From NCBI GenBank assembly GCA_021804105.1, contig JAJZKP010000001.1:1-43167 (forward strand): a stretch of DNA of 43,167 bases, read 5' to 3'. The notes beneath the pieces were generated by a model. The model saw only the letters and a program-made list of their open reading frames with translations, did not search any database and was not told the DNA's origin. Positions 17,805 to 26,488 of the stretch are shown here, in pieces. This DNA comes from Microcaldota archaeon. Lineage in GTDB: Archaea > Micrarchaeota > Micrarchaeia > Micrarchaeales > CABMGC01. Every line of letters starts with the position of its first letter. The first letter of the stretch is position 1. Made by a program: the position numbers and the translations under genes.

Positions 17805-20800
17805 TTATCCGGGCATTACATAGCTGTTGTTCACGTAGCTTGGCTTTGGAAGGACTTTCGGGAGCGTGCCCGTGAAGTTGTCAAGCGAATATATCATTAT
17901 ATTGCTTGTGGAGTTCACGTAGTTTATACCGGTGAAGTTGCTCGGGTATGCAAGCGTGAACCCAGGAAGCTTGCCGAGGAAGAACCCCCTGTAATAGTTG
18001 GAGTTGTAGAACTGTGATGGCGCGTTGGTTATTGTATCGTTAGGGCCATTTGGCAGGTATATGAGTATGAAGGTGTAGAAGGGAGTGCCTCCGCTATTGA
18101 ACTCTCCCTGGAAGAGCTGTGTTGTCACCACCGCATTGGACTTTGTCCCGTTGGAGTAGACGAGCCTTGTTGGAGCGCCAGACTGAAGGAAGGATGTTGG
18201 CAGGCAGTAGCTCTCGTTCGTGGCAGATTGGCCGATTATGGTTATTGTCCTGAGCAACGACTCGTTTGCGCTGGAATTGGATATGGAGCAGAAATCACTC
18301 ACACTGCTTACGTTTGCAGGCACAAGCAGCTCTGCAGGGTCGTGCGCGACCTCGCAAGGCGAGGTGCCGAGTATGAAGCTCTGGTTGTAGAGCTTGCCCT
18401 GCTTCTCTGCATATGCCTGCGATGTCTGGTTCGTATCTATGCATGCAAGGAAGTCAAGCGCGCCCCACTTGGGCACCAGCTGGTTGTCAAAGACCACATA
18501 CTTAGACTGCATTGTGTTCATGAATGTGGCAAGGTTTGCAGGACCGAAGCCGCTCGCGTTGCCCAGGACGTATCTTGCCGCTACTGCATAATCGAGCGTT
18601 GGAACTGCGTTATCTCCCCTTATGACAGCGTTCGTATTGCCGAACCAGTTGATCCAGTCGCCGTAGTCCCACCATGACAAGACCCTGGGGCCGTATGGAC
18701 CTATGTTCTCCCGCATCCATGCAAGGGCGTTGAGCCAGTAGACAGGCACTGTATTGCAGAACAGATCCGCACCTACCTGATTACCGGTGTTATTTATTGT
18801 TGTGCAGTTCTGGTTGAGAGCAGCTGGAATAACACCGAGGCCTATTGAACCGACGAATTCAGCGATTATTATAATTGCGCCTACTGCGTACACTGCCCAC
18901 GTATGCCATTCCGGGCCATTCTTGCTGCGCAGGTATATCATTAGCTCTCCGAAAATGACACATATGGCGATGATGTATGCGACACCGAAGTGGGGCAGGT
19001 ACTTGACTTCTGACAACCCCGCGAATGCCAACGGCAGAGTGAAGGCAAGCACCATTATTCCAGACTGGGAGTTCTTGAAGAAAATGGCATATAGCTCTAT
19101 AGCCACAAATGCTATCATAACAATCCAGAGTATGATCTGCAACCCGCCTATGCTTGCCGCGATGATGCCGAATCCGTTGATCCCGAAATCAAAGTTAAGC
19201 CCCGTGGGAGCATATTCCTGCACTGTCATGAACAGTGGCGTAGAGGGTGTTGTAAAATGACTGCTCAGGCTGAGATACGCTTTGACGGGCTTGCCGAGCG
19301 GAGTTGCCAGCACAAGTAAGATTATAACTATGGCAAGCAGGACCAGCCATAGCAGGTATAGCCTGGCGTTCAGCTTAAGCGATGCGACTTTGAACTTGTT
19401 GAGCAATACAGGCAGGTATTGGAATAAGGCCACGATGAGCAGCGCAGCTACAGGGAAGCTAATTATAGTCGGCACGCCGAAATAGCTTGGTATCCTGTTC
19501 TGCAGGGTTGCGGCATAGGGTATGTAGAGTATGAAGAGTATCGTGAATGCTGCGATGACTATTATATTCATCTTGTAGAAATCGCGCATATCTTTGTTCT
19601 TGATCACATTGAAGAGGCCTTGTGCAAGTATGTAAACTGCAAGGACTGCTGCGGGCACGGTATAGTATTGCGCGCCAAGGAAGTTTGCTGCGAATGCAAG
19701 GCCTGCAAGGATCGCGTACCTTGGCTCCTTTGGGTTCTCAACCGCAAGAAGGTAAGTGCCAAGGAAGAAGAATAGCAGCAATATGCCGAAAGGCTCGAGG
19801 AGCTGCTCTCCGGCTATGAATGTACTTATCAGCGTAGGCATTGCTGTAGCAAGAACCGCGCCGACTATGGCAGGGAAGTCGCCGTACAGGTGATAAAGCA
19901 GCATGAATACAACGAAGACCAGGAGTGCTGCTGCAATAGGGGGATAGTAGCTGCTGACCAGGCTGATCAGGTTGGTGTTTGGCGGCGTCTCTGAAGATGC
20001 ATGACCTGATGCCAGTGGCACTGCAGGGCCAAGCGATGAAGGAACTGGGCCTGCAATGGTATTCTGTGCCTGAGGCCCTGCGACATCATACCAATAAGCC
20101 TCGATGTATGGTATGAGAGGCTCGGCCCTGTGATTTGTCCCATTAACTGCTGTTGGCCATGCAGATGTATCCAGATACAATTGGTATCCGTACGTGAGTA
20201 TGTACTGGGTACTTACCATGTCGAAATATGGGTCGAACTCGAAGTATCTTGGGGCAACATCAATGTTGGAGAATCGTGTTACGAAAGTTACGGCCATCAG
20301 GCCTATTATGAAAAGGTATAGCAGCCATCTCTTATTGACTTGTGTCTTCACTGCGTCGCCTGAGGAGCTTGCAGTAGCAGCCTGCAGGAGCATGCTTTCC
20401 TCATGTTCATGCTGCTCGTAAAGCTTCCTCTCCTGGCTCCTGTGTGAGGCCATTACTACATTCCTTTCTTCGGGTCCGGCATCCTTCAAGGCTTCCATCT
20501 CTTCTTCGTGGCGCCTTGCGAGGTCGCGCTCCTCATCCTCATGCTGCTTCATGACTTTGAGGTCCACGCGCAGTTTCTGCATTGTGGATCTGATTTCCGA
20601 GAGCCTTTTCTTGTAATCTGATTCCATTGCCCTGAGATTTGATGATGCAGGCACCTTTGCCGGGTTGAGAAGCCCGTTCAGAGTGATGTCCTTGAAGGCT
20701 CCCTGCTGTATCGAGAATATTATGCCGACTATGGTTAGTATGATCACATTTGCATTGTACAGCCCAGAGGAGAACGAAAAGACTGAAGCTACAGGTATCA

Positions 20801-20972
20801 GATATGACTCAAGCCAGACGAACATTGGCGGGATTATCATGCCCAGTATGAATCCTATTATTGCTATCTCGAATAGCGTGAATTTTGTTTTCTTAAGCAG
20901 TGCCAAGGCTATGAAGAATCCCGGAGCCATTATGGATAAAAATCCTACCAATATTGCTACGAACAACGACAT
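17805..20972 (-). CDS. aglB: Oligosaccharyltransferase AglB (STT3) with extra N-terminal membrane/coiled-coil region
   Basis: The 1055-residue membrane protein transfers a lipid-linked glycan to Asn in N-x-S/T. The STT3 part starts near residue 215: the catalytic EFDPYFD is near 245, about a dozen membrane helices follow, and the WWDYGDW sequon-binding motif is near 765 in the outer C-terminal domain. Before this sits a part not usual for STT3: three membrane helices (about 1-95) and a highly charged coiled coil (about 108-200) rich in His and Glu, such as HEDEERDLARRHEEEMEAL. The ATG at 20972 is about 25 nt after a TATA-like box, so the extension belongs to the predicted mRNA. The GT4 gene follows. 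Confidence 0.93.
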   Translation of the reverse strand: MSLFVAILVGFLSIMAPGFFIALALLKKTKFTLFEIAIIGFILGMIIPPMFVWLESYLIPVASVFSFSSGLYNANVIILTIVGIIFSIQQGAFKDITLNGLLNPAKVPASSNLRAMESDYKKRLSEIRSTMQKLRVDLKVMKQHEDEERDLARRHEEEMEALKDAGPEERNVVMASHRSQERKLYEQHEHEESMLLQAATASSSGDAVKTQVNKRWLLYLFIIGLMAVTFVTRFSNIDVAPRYFEFDPYFDMVSTQYILTYGYQLYLDTSAWPTAVNGTNHRAEPLIPYIEAYWYDVAGPQAQNTIAGPVPSSLGPAVPLASGHASSETPPNTNLISLVSSYYPPIAAALLVFVVFMLLYHLYGDFPAIVGAVLATAMPTLISTFIAGEQLLEPFGILLLFFFLGTYLLAVENPKEPRYAILAGLAFAANFLGAQYYTVPAAVLAVYILAQGLFNVIKNKDMRDFYKMNIIVIAAFTILFILYIPYAATLQNRIPSYFGVPTIISFPVAALLIVALFQYLPVLLNKFKVASLKLNARLYLLWLVLLAIVIILLVLATPLGKPVKAYLSLSSHFTTPSTPLFMTVQEYAPTGLNFDFGINGFGIIAASIGGLQIILWIVMIAFVAIELYAIFFKNSQSGIMVLAFTLPLAFAGLSEVKYLPHFGVAYIIAICVIFGELMIYLRSKNGPEWHTWAVYAVGAIIIIAEFVGSIGLGVIPAALNQNCTTINNTGNQVGADLFCNTVPVYWLNALAWMRENIGPYGPRVLSWWDYGDWINWFGNTNAVIRGDNAVPTLDYAVAARYVLGNASGFGPANLATFMNTMQSKYVVFDNQLVPKWGALDFLACIDTNQTSQAYAEKQGKLYNQSFILGTSPCEVAHDPAELLVPANVSSVSDFCSISNSSANESLLRTITIIGQSATNESYCLPTSFLQSGAPTRLVYSNGTKSNAVVTTQLFQGEFNSGGTPFYTFILIYLPNGPNDTITNAPSQFYNSNYYRGFFLGKLPGFTLAYPSNFTGINYVNSTSNIMIYSLDNFTGTLPKVLPKPSYVNNSYVMPG

Positions 20973-20992
20973 GAAATGCCCACGCAGTAACT

Positions 20993-21000
20993 GATAAATA
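20993..21000 (-). promoter_or_regulatory. TATA-like box of aglB
   Basis: Minus-strand TATTTATC is centred about 25 nt before the aglB ATG at 20972, as for a leaderless mRNA. Confidence 0.4.
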
Positions 21001-21004
21001 AGTT

Positions 21005-21029
21005 TGCCAGTATTAAAACTGTAATGGCA
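21005..21029. promoter_or_regulatory. TGCCA-N15-TGGCA inverted repeat
   Basis: Perfect 5-bp arms at 21005-21009 and 21025-21029 flank an AT-rich 15-nt centre in the 95-bp region between divergent aglB and the geranylgeranyl reductase gene. It may be an operator; arms this short also occur by chance. Confidence 0.25.
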
Positions 21030-21067
21030 TACTATAATTTGCTAAACTATATAAAGGGAACTATATT

Positions 21068-22180
21068 ATGCGTGTTTTGAAGGAGCATGTGGCAATTGTG
21101 GGCGGCGGAACTGCGGGAATGATAGCGGCAAGGGAGCTCTCGCGCAGAGGCATAAAAACTGCAGTATACGAACAGAAGGCAGTGGTAGGTCATCCTATAC
21201 ACGCATCAGGAATACTCTCCCTGAACGGCCTTTCAGGGCTCGGGATAGATTACAGGGGTGCGATGACAAACGAGCTCAGAGGGGCAAATCTGCATGCGGC
21301 AGGCAGCACTCTTAGAGTAATGACAAGGGAGCCGATTGCCGCGGTTCTGGACAGGAAGCGCTTGAACGAGATATGCAGAGATGAGGCAGAGAATGCAGGA
21401 GCAAAAGTGACTGTGAGGAGAAGGATAACGCCATCTGACTTAAACAGCATGGGCAACGATAGCATAATAGTTGGTGCCGATGGAGCTGTATCGGCAGTGG
21501 CCAGGCACTTCTCCATGGGTAGGATTTCCAGGCATGTACTTACTTTCAAGGCAGAGTACAACGTATCGGCACAGGACCCTGGGGTGGTCGACCTGTTCTT
21601 TGACAAAAGGATCTACAGGGGTCTGTTCGCCTGGATATGCCCAAATGCAAAGGACATAGTAGAAATAGGCATAGGCGTGGATTCAGGTTTCATGAACAGC
21701 AAACTTGCCTTCGAGAGATTCCTGCAGACCAAGGAAGTTGCAGAACTAATTGGCAGCAGCAGGCCACTGGCGGAAGGTGCTAGCATGATACCTATGGCAA
21801 GGAGGGAGAGGATAGTAGACGAGGAGAGGGAAGTCCTGCTGGTAGGAGATGCGGCTGGACAGGTCAAGGCAACTACTGGCGGGGGCATAATATTTGGCGG
21901 AAACGCGGCACTGATGGCTGCCAAGGCGATAGACGCGGGAATAAATGAGGGCACGCCTCTCTCCGATTATGAAAGGATGTATATGAATAAGTATGGGATG
22001 GAGATGCGGCTGCACTCCTTTGTGAATAGATTCTATTCCTCCATGAGCCCCGGCGGATTGGCAAACATGATAAACTTGGCTAAATCGGTAGGCATGGAGG
22101 GTTTCCTGAGTAAGTATGGAGATATGGACCTGCCAAGCTTGATGATAAAGAGATTTTTCCTGAGAAGCTTGGCCGACTAA
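21068..22180 (+). CDS. Geranylgeranyl reductase family flavoprotein
   Basis: The 370-residue protein has an N-terminal FAD site (VAIVGGGTAGMIAARELSRR and an acidic end to strand 2 in YEQKAVVG) and the second FAD signature LVGDAAGQVKATTGGGIIFG, both typical of the family that saturates geranylgeranyl chains of archaeal ether lipids. It should act on membrane lipid or polyprenol at the inner membrane face. The annotated ATG lies only about 18 nt after CTATATAAAG; a GTG at 21089, preceded by AAGGAG and beginning VAIVGGG, is a credible alternative start. Confidence 0.85.
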   Translation: MRVLKEHVAIVGGGTAGMIAARELSRRGIKTAVYEQKAVVGHPIHASGILSLNGLSGLGIDYRGAMTNELRGANLHAAGSTLRVMTREPIAAVLDRKRLNEICRDEAENAGAKVTVRRRITPSDLNSMGNDSIIVGADGAVSAVARHFSMGRISRHVLTFKAEYNVSAQDPGVVDLFFDKRIYRGLFAWICPNAKDIVEIGIGVDSGFMNSKLAFERFLQTKEVAELIGSSRPLAEGASMIPMARRERIVDEEREVLLVGDAAGQVKATTGGGIIFGGNAALMAAKAIDAGINEGTPLSDYERMYMNKYGMEMRLHSFVNRFYSSMSPGGLANMINLAKSVGMEGFLSKYGDMDLPSLMIKRFFLRSLAD

Positions 22181-22248
22181 ACAGTTGCCTTGCAAAAAAT
22201 GCTTGACCAAGCGGCGCAGGGAACCAGGAATATGCTTGACTGTGCAAC

Positions 22249-22752
22249 TCATTTCTGCTCTTCGTTCTTTCCCATTATCCTCTTCCCCAGCTCCTCCCTG
22301 GCCTTGATGTCCCCCTTGATCTTCTCGTAGTCACTCTGGCTCATTATCCTCTTGAGTATGTACTCGGAGTAGTTCATGGATATGCTGGAAAGGGATACAA
22401 GTGTATTCTGCAGCTCAGACTGCTTCAGCCTGTACTCGCCTTCGGGCTTGATCACTTCGATGGCGGCGGGGGCGAAGGTGAATACAATGTTCATGGCGTC
22501 CTCAAGGCTGTCTATCAGGGCAGTCACTATTGCACTGGTTGTGAACATGTCCTTGTCCTTTATGGGCTCGTCTATGCTGCCGAAGCAGTATAGGACACCC
22601 TTGGCCTTTAGCAGCTTGTTGTTTATCAGGTCTGCCATAACGGCCTGCAGGTCCGTCTGTGCGTCAGTATGCATGTCGAAATAGAGCTTGACCAGAAGGC
22701 CGCCCTTCTCTATTGTTCTTTGCGTTATATCGTCAACTTCATTCTTTGCCAT
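22249..22752 (-). CDS. Conserved archaeal protein of unknown function
   Basis: The 167-residue soluble protein has an alpha/beta pattern: GGLLVKLYFDMHTDAQTDLQ, then GVLYCFGSIDEPIKDKDMF, then AAIEVIKPEGEYRLKQSELQ and a helical tail. I believe this matches a widespread uncharacterised archaeal family, from memory of the pattern and not a search. It begins 4 bases after the hisS stop and is very likely co-transcribed with it. Confidence 0.7.
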   Translation of the reverse strand: MAKNEVDDITQRTIEKGGLLVKLYFDMHTDAQTDLQAVMADLINNKLLKAKGVLYCFGSIDEPIKDKDMFTTSAIVTALIDSLEDAMNIVFTFAPAAIEVIKPEGEYRLKQSELQNTLVSLSSISMNYSEYILKRIMSQSDYEKIKGDIKAREELGKRIMGKNEEQK

Positions 22753-22756
22753 TGGC

Positions 22757-24037
22757 TCATCCCTGAATTTTACTTATTACTTCTTCAATATCCAATAATT
22801 CTTCGCTGCCGGTAGACATGTCCCTGAGCTTAACCTTGTTTGCCTGTCGCTCCTGGTCCCCCACAATTGCAGCGTACTTTATGTGCATCGAGTTCGCATA
22901 TTCAAGCTGCTTGGAGATGCCCCTCGAGGTGAGGTTCAGGTCTGTACGCACTCCGCGGGACCTGAGGAAATTTGCTATGGTTACCGCATAATCGAAGTTG
23001 AGCTGGCCTATGTTGGCCACATATACCTGAGCATATGTCTGCTTGGGGTCTGGAGACTTTACCAGGTCGAATATCCTGCTTATCCCTATCGACGATCCCA
23101 CAGCAGGCTGCATTGTCTTGGAGTATATGCCTATCAGCGAGTCGTATCTCCCTCCTCCCGCTATTGTTGGGAGGCGTTGCTGGCCATCCATTGCGACAAA
23201 TTCCCAGACGGTTCCGGTGTAGTAGTCGAGCCCGCGCGCAAGTGAGAAGTCTACTCTGACCCTGCCGCTGATGTGGTAATTGGAAAGCATCCCGAGTATT
23301 ATGCCTAGCCTTTCCGACTCGGTCTTGGCGTCGGGGGCGTTTATAGCCAGCTTCTTAAGCTTTTCCTCGTTGGGCAGTTCCTCGGATATGAAGCTGAGCA
23401 CGCCATCTGCAATTTTGGCCTCTATGCCGTATCCGGCAATCTGCTGCATTGCCTCGTCCCTGCTTATCTTGCCAAGCTTGTCTATCGTTATTATTACCTT
23501 CGTATGTTTTTCCAGAGGTATGCCGAACATATTGAGTATTGAATTTAGTATGACCCTGCTGCTTATCAATAGGTCATAGTTCATTACCCCAAGTGACTCG
23601 ATTGCAAGCGCGGTGGCTCCTATCACCTCTGCCTCGCTAGACGGCTCGGCGCTCCCTACCACGTCAATATCGGCTTGCGTGAACTCCCTCGACCTCATCT
23701 TCTGCGGCTCATCCCTCCTCCACGTCCTTGCTATCTGGTATCTCTTAAAAGGCATGGTTAGGTTCCTGTTCATTGCAACATACCTTGCGAGCGGCACTGT
23801 AAGGTCGTAGATCATGCCTGCCTCGCCGCCATCGAGCATATACATTTCCTTGTTAGCCTCCTGGCCATATGCCTTTGCATTAAGCACCTGACCACTCTCC
23901 ATGCTGGGGGTCTCAATGGGATAAAAGCCGAACCTTTTGAAGATGTCCTCGATCTTGGAGACCATCTCACGGAACTTGATTGCCTCTTCGGGGTTGAAAT
24001 CCCTCATTCCTCTAAGCAATTCTACAGACATATGCAC
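22757..24037 (-). CDS. hisS: Histidyl-tRNA synthetase
   Basis: The 426-residue class II synthetase shows motif 1 (RFGFYPIETPSME), motif 2 (YQIARTWRRDEPQKMRSREF), the HisRS-specific LARGLDYYTGTVWE, motif 3 (GSSIGISRIFDL) and an anticodon-binding C-terminal domain. It charges tRNA-His. The length is standard. ATG at 24037 and 24031 are both possible starts; the second gives MSVELLRGMRDF, which aligns with the usual N-terminus. A conserved archaeal unknown follows after 4 bases. Confidence 0.95.
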   Translation of the reverse strand: MHMSVELLRGMRDFNPEEAIKFREMVSKIEDIFKRFGFYPIETPSMESGQVLNAKAYGQEANKEMYMLDGGEAGMIYDLTVPLARYVAMNRNLTMPFKRYQIARTWRRDEPQKMRSREFTQADIDVVGSAEPSSEAEVIGATALAIESLGVMNYDLLISSRVILNSILNMFGIPLEKHTKVIITIDKLGKISRDEAMQQIAGYGIEAKIADGVLSFISEELPNEEKLKKLAINAPDAKTESERLGIILGMLSNYHISGRVRVDFSLARGLDYYTGTVWEFVAMDGQQRLPTIAGGGRYDSLIGIYSKTMQPAVGSSIGISRIFDLVKSPDPKQTYAQVYVANIGQLNFDYAVTIANFLRSRGVRTDLNLTSRGISKQLEYANSMHIKYAAIVGDQERQANKVKLRDMSTGSEELLDIEEVISKIQG

Positions 24038-24128
24038 CAGCGATGCTTAAGTATGGAAGACGAAGGTTAAAGATTCTTATTGGAAGTAGTAGATATACGT
24101 TTTGTTTCCAGCCGTGCTTTCACGCATT

Positions 24129-24157
24129 GCAGCAGTGCGCAATCCAAGCACTACTGC
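24129..24157. repeat. Hairpin-forming inverted repeat between thioredoxin and hisS
   Basis: GCAGCAGTGC (24129-24138) pairs with GCACTACTGC (24148-24157) over 10 positions with one mismatch and a 9-nt loop. It lies in the 172-bp gap after the thioredoxin stop and upstream of hisS. No T-run follows on the transcribed strand, so it is not a simple terminator. Nothing else is evident in the gap. Confidence 0.35.
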
Positions 24158-24209
24158 GTATTAAGGAGAAGTCATACAGGAGCGGACAGCACTCACTGTA
24201 ACGGCTCTA

Positions 24210-24536
24210 TCAGAGGCTTTTCTCAAGCCACTTTCTGAAGTCTTCTTTCGGCAATGCCCCGACAGACATGGCCTTTACGCTGCCCTTCTCGAAAAGGAGC
24301 GCGGTAGGTATGCTCATTATGTTGTATTCGCCCGATATCTCGGGATTGTCGTCAACGTTCATCTTGGCAAACTTTACCTTCTTTGCAAAGTCCTTCTCCA
24401 GGCCCTCAAAGACCGGGGAGAAAACGCGGCAGGGTCCGCACCATGCTGCCCATGCGTCTATCACTACAGGCACATTGGACTTCTTCACTTCTGACTCGAA
24501 ATTATCTTTTGTTATCTCTATCATAGGAACCAACAT
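24210..24536 (-). CDS. trxA: Thioredoxin
   Basis: This is a single thioredoxin domain with the active site AAWCGPCRVFSP and the cis-Pro loop in MSIPTALLFEKG. It reduces protein disulfides in the cytoplasm. The start at 24536 lies 26 nt after a TATA-like box; an ATG at 24524 (MIEITKDNF) is nearly as good. The most upstream ATG, at 24557, overlaps the TATA-like box itself and is unlikely. Confidence 0.92.
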   Translation of the reverse strand: MLVPMIEITKDNFESEVKKSNVPVVIDAWAAWCGPCRVFSPVFEGLEKDFAKKVKFAKMNVDDNPEISGEYNIMSIPTALLFEKGSVKAMSVGALPKEDFRKWLEKSL

Positions 24537-24555
24537 ATGTATTTTGCCTCGCATC

Positions 24556-24568
24556 ATATTTAAAATGT
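24556..24568 (-). promoter_or_regulatory. TATA-like box of thioredoxin
   Basis: Minus-strand CATTTTAAATATG is centred about 26 nt upstream of the ATG at 24536. It decides against the 24557 start. Confidence 0.5.
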
Positions 24569-24599
24569 TAGGTTGGCAAAGCGCACGCTGGATTAACCT

Positions 24600-25481
24600 T
24601 CATGGTGCGATGTATACATTAGTCCATTGGTTAGTATAGGTAACTCCGTTTGCTGCGCCGTTATTGTTGTTGCCACTATAGTCGTCCGTATTGCCGTTTA
24701 GAGGCCACCAGCCGAGAAGGTTCTGCAGCTTTATCGGCACGCCGCCTATGCCCTCGAGATAGAGTGCCCGTATATCGTTTGCGGAAAGCGAGGCGTTGTA
24801 GACCTGGACATTTGATATCATTATTCCATCCGGGGGGTTACCTGCATAATGTAGGTTTGGGCCTGGAGATCCGATATAGTTCTGGTTTGCGGTCAGGTAG
24901 TATGATACTGTTGCAGAATTTCCGCTGCCAGGCTGCAAGTCCGTATATCCTTCTGCTGCTGCACCATTATATAGGACTGCCGCGTAAAAGACCCAGTCTC
25001 CGGTTGGAGATAAGGAGCTGGAACCATAAGCATAATAATTACTATATATTGGTGTATCAAACCGTGTGCCGAATTGTAATGGTGGACCTGGTACCATCAA
25101 GTCTTCAAAACCATAGCCAGCTGCGTTATGGAATCCTATAAAATCATAATAATTAGGCGATATTCCTGAAGGGAAATAAACCCATGCGGTTATCGTAACA
25201 GAGCCGATTGTAATTGGCATCTGCGGTAACTGAACCCTTCCACCGTTAAACTCTGCCACATATTCTGGCATCTCGCCGTTGCAGGTTCCCGATAACCCTA
25301 CGCCATAAGAGCTTCCAGGGCCATCGGGCCTGAAAACCTGGCATGACCCCGGCTGCGCACGTGGCGCAAAGTTTCCCGAATTAAATATCCCAAGGTAATA
25401 GAGCACTCCGAGGACTATCGCAATTACGAGTATAGCCCAGCCATATGTCATCAGGTATTCCATTGCTGATTGGGTCTTCAT
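24600..25481 (-). CDS. Pilin-like protein with class III signal peptide and LamG-like domain
   Basis: From the ATG at 25481 the protein starts MKTQSAMEYLMTYGWAILV, an archaeal class III (prepilin) signal: Gln at +1, Glu at +5, then a hydrophobic helix that would form the pilus core or a membrane anchor. The outer part has a Cys pair and a concanavalin/LamG-like jelly roll (GSVTITAWVYFPSG, then IMISNVQVYNASLSANDIRA and LLGWWPLNGNTDDYSGN). Such domains bind sugars or proteins. Earlier in-frame ATGs exist at 25511 and 25538; the last lies within 15 nt of a TATA-like box (25546-25555) and is excluded. Confidence 0.83.
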   Translation of the reverse strand: MKTQSAMEYLMTYGWAILVIAIVLGVLYYLGIFNSGNFAPRAQPGSCQVFRPDGPGSSYGVGLSGTCNGEMPEYVAEFNGGRVQLPQMPITIGSVTITAWVYFPSGISPNYYDFIGFHNAAGYGFEDLMVPGPPLQFGTRFDTPIYSNYYAYGSSSLSPTGDWVFYAAVLYNGAAAEGYTDLQPGSGNSATVSYYLTANQNYIGSPGPNLHYAGNPPDGIMISNVQVYNASLSANDIRALYLEGIGGVPIKLQNLLGWWPLNGNTDDYSGNNNNGAANGVTYTNQWTNVYIAP

Positions 25482-25585
25482 GCCAGCCAACGCGAAATAA
25501 TGTGGTTTCATTCCGAGCATTAATAGTAGTTGCTGCACAAAAAAAGCATAAATAGCCGATAGTTGCCTTGCGATGTGGTTGTTGG

Positions 25586-25641
25586 TAAGGCTGGGTGTTT
25601 TCGCCGTTTTTATGGAATTCCAGGTTCCTGCGCCAGCCTTA
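25586..25641. promoter_or_regulatory. 9-bp perfect inverted repeat overlapping the histone promoter
   Basis: TAAGGCTGG (25586-25594) and CCAGCCTTA (25633-25641) are exact complements separated by 38 nt, with a 10-bp palindrome TGGAATTCCA (25613-25622) between them. The right arm runs into the TATA-like CTTATATCC ahead of the histone gene. It could be an operator pair or a cruciform/RNA hairpin. The rest of the 210-bp gap holds only the promoters of the two divergent genes. Confidence 0.4.
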
Positions 25642-25694
25642 TATCCTTTTTTGTAGCATAGATTAGCGTGATGAGCTCATACTTCTGATTAGTG

Positions 25695-25928
25695 ATGAAG
25701 ATCTTGAGTGCTGATTTGATGGCAAAGATACCAAGAACCGCAATAAAACAGCTTGTCAAGAGCTACTTCAATGCGAGCATAACTGAGGGAGGCGCAGATG
25801 CCATGGCTAAGATGCTGGAGCAGGAAGCGAAACGCATATCCAGCTTTGCGGTTGACAATGCGAAGAAGGAGAACCGGTCCAAGGTCACTAGGAAGGACAT
25901 CTCCAAATATGTCATAGGCAAGGATTGA
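25695..25928 (+). CDS. Archaeal histone
   Basis: A single histone fold of about 67 residues: IPRTAIKQLVKSYF (helix 1), ITEGGADAMAKMLEQEAKRI (loop and central helix) and NRSKVTRKDISKYV (last loop and helix 3). It compacts DNA as a dimer or longer stack. The ATG at 25695 gives MKILSADLMAKIPRT; the ATG at 25719 (MAKIPRT) fits the usual histone N-terminus better. The Zn-ribbon gene follows after one base, so the two share an mRNA. Confidence 0.88.
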   Translation: MKILSADLMAKIPRTAIKQLVKSYFNASITEGGADAMAKMLEQEAKRISSFAVDNAKKENRSKVTRKDISKYVIGKD

Positions 25929-25929
25929 G

Positions 25930-26484
25930 ATGGAGGAGCTTGTTGTCTTTAGAAGCCCGGACAGAAGACACAAGGCGTCGTTCCTTATAAACGGCAGGAA
26001 GATCACGTGTCTTGCCGAGCCGATCCAGAAAGGCGTGCTTGTGACTCAGTTCGGAGATAGGGGGGAAGTACTGGACCAAGCCTACTTTGACGGTGGAAAG
26101 ATAGACTCGGCGCTCTCTGCTTATCTGGGTACTTCGATAAAGTATATTATGGTAGATGTGGACACGTATGAGAGCGTAGCTATTAAGGCAAGCTGCACAA
26201 GCTGCAATGGAGGCGTAGTGAGGGAACTGGATTCTAAAAAGCCGGAAGAGATACTGGAGGTGCCTGTCATCCCGTTGTTTGCGTGCTCATCATGCGGCAA
26301 GAGATTTTACAACATGAGCGATAGCTATCTCAGGAAACTCGTGGAACAGAACAGCGACATGTTTGAGAAGGAGGATATAAAGGAGAAGGAGAAAGACGGC
26401 GACGCGTTTATAAATACTCTTAATGAGAATATAATCAGGGTCTTTGCTTCAAAGAAGATAAGCAGGCTTGTCATCGAGAAGTGA
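25930..26484 (+). CDS. Hypothetical zinc-ribbon protein
   Basis: The 184-residue protein has a beta-rich N-terminal part and two Cys-x-x-Cys knuckles, CTSC near 97-100 and CSSC near 122-125, which would bind one zinc, then a charged helical tail (DIKEKEKDGD). I do not recognise the family. It sits one base after the histone gene and 4 bases before the PRC-barrel gene. The three-gene set is unexplained and could concern chromatin or RNA. Confidence 0.7.
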   Translation: MEELVVFRSPDRRHKASFLINGRKITCLAEPIQKGVLVTQFGDRGEVLDQAYFDGGKIDSALSAYLGTSIKYIMVDVDTYESVAIKASCTSCNGGVVRELDSKKPEEILEVPVIPLFACSSCGKRFYNMSDSYLRKLVEQNSDMFEKEDIKEKEKDGDAFINTLNENIIRVFASKKISRLVIEK

Positions 26485-26488
26485 TAGA

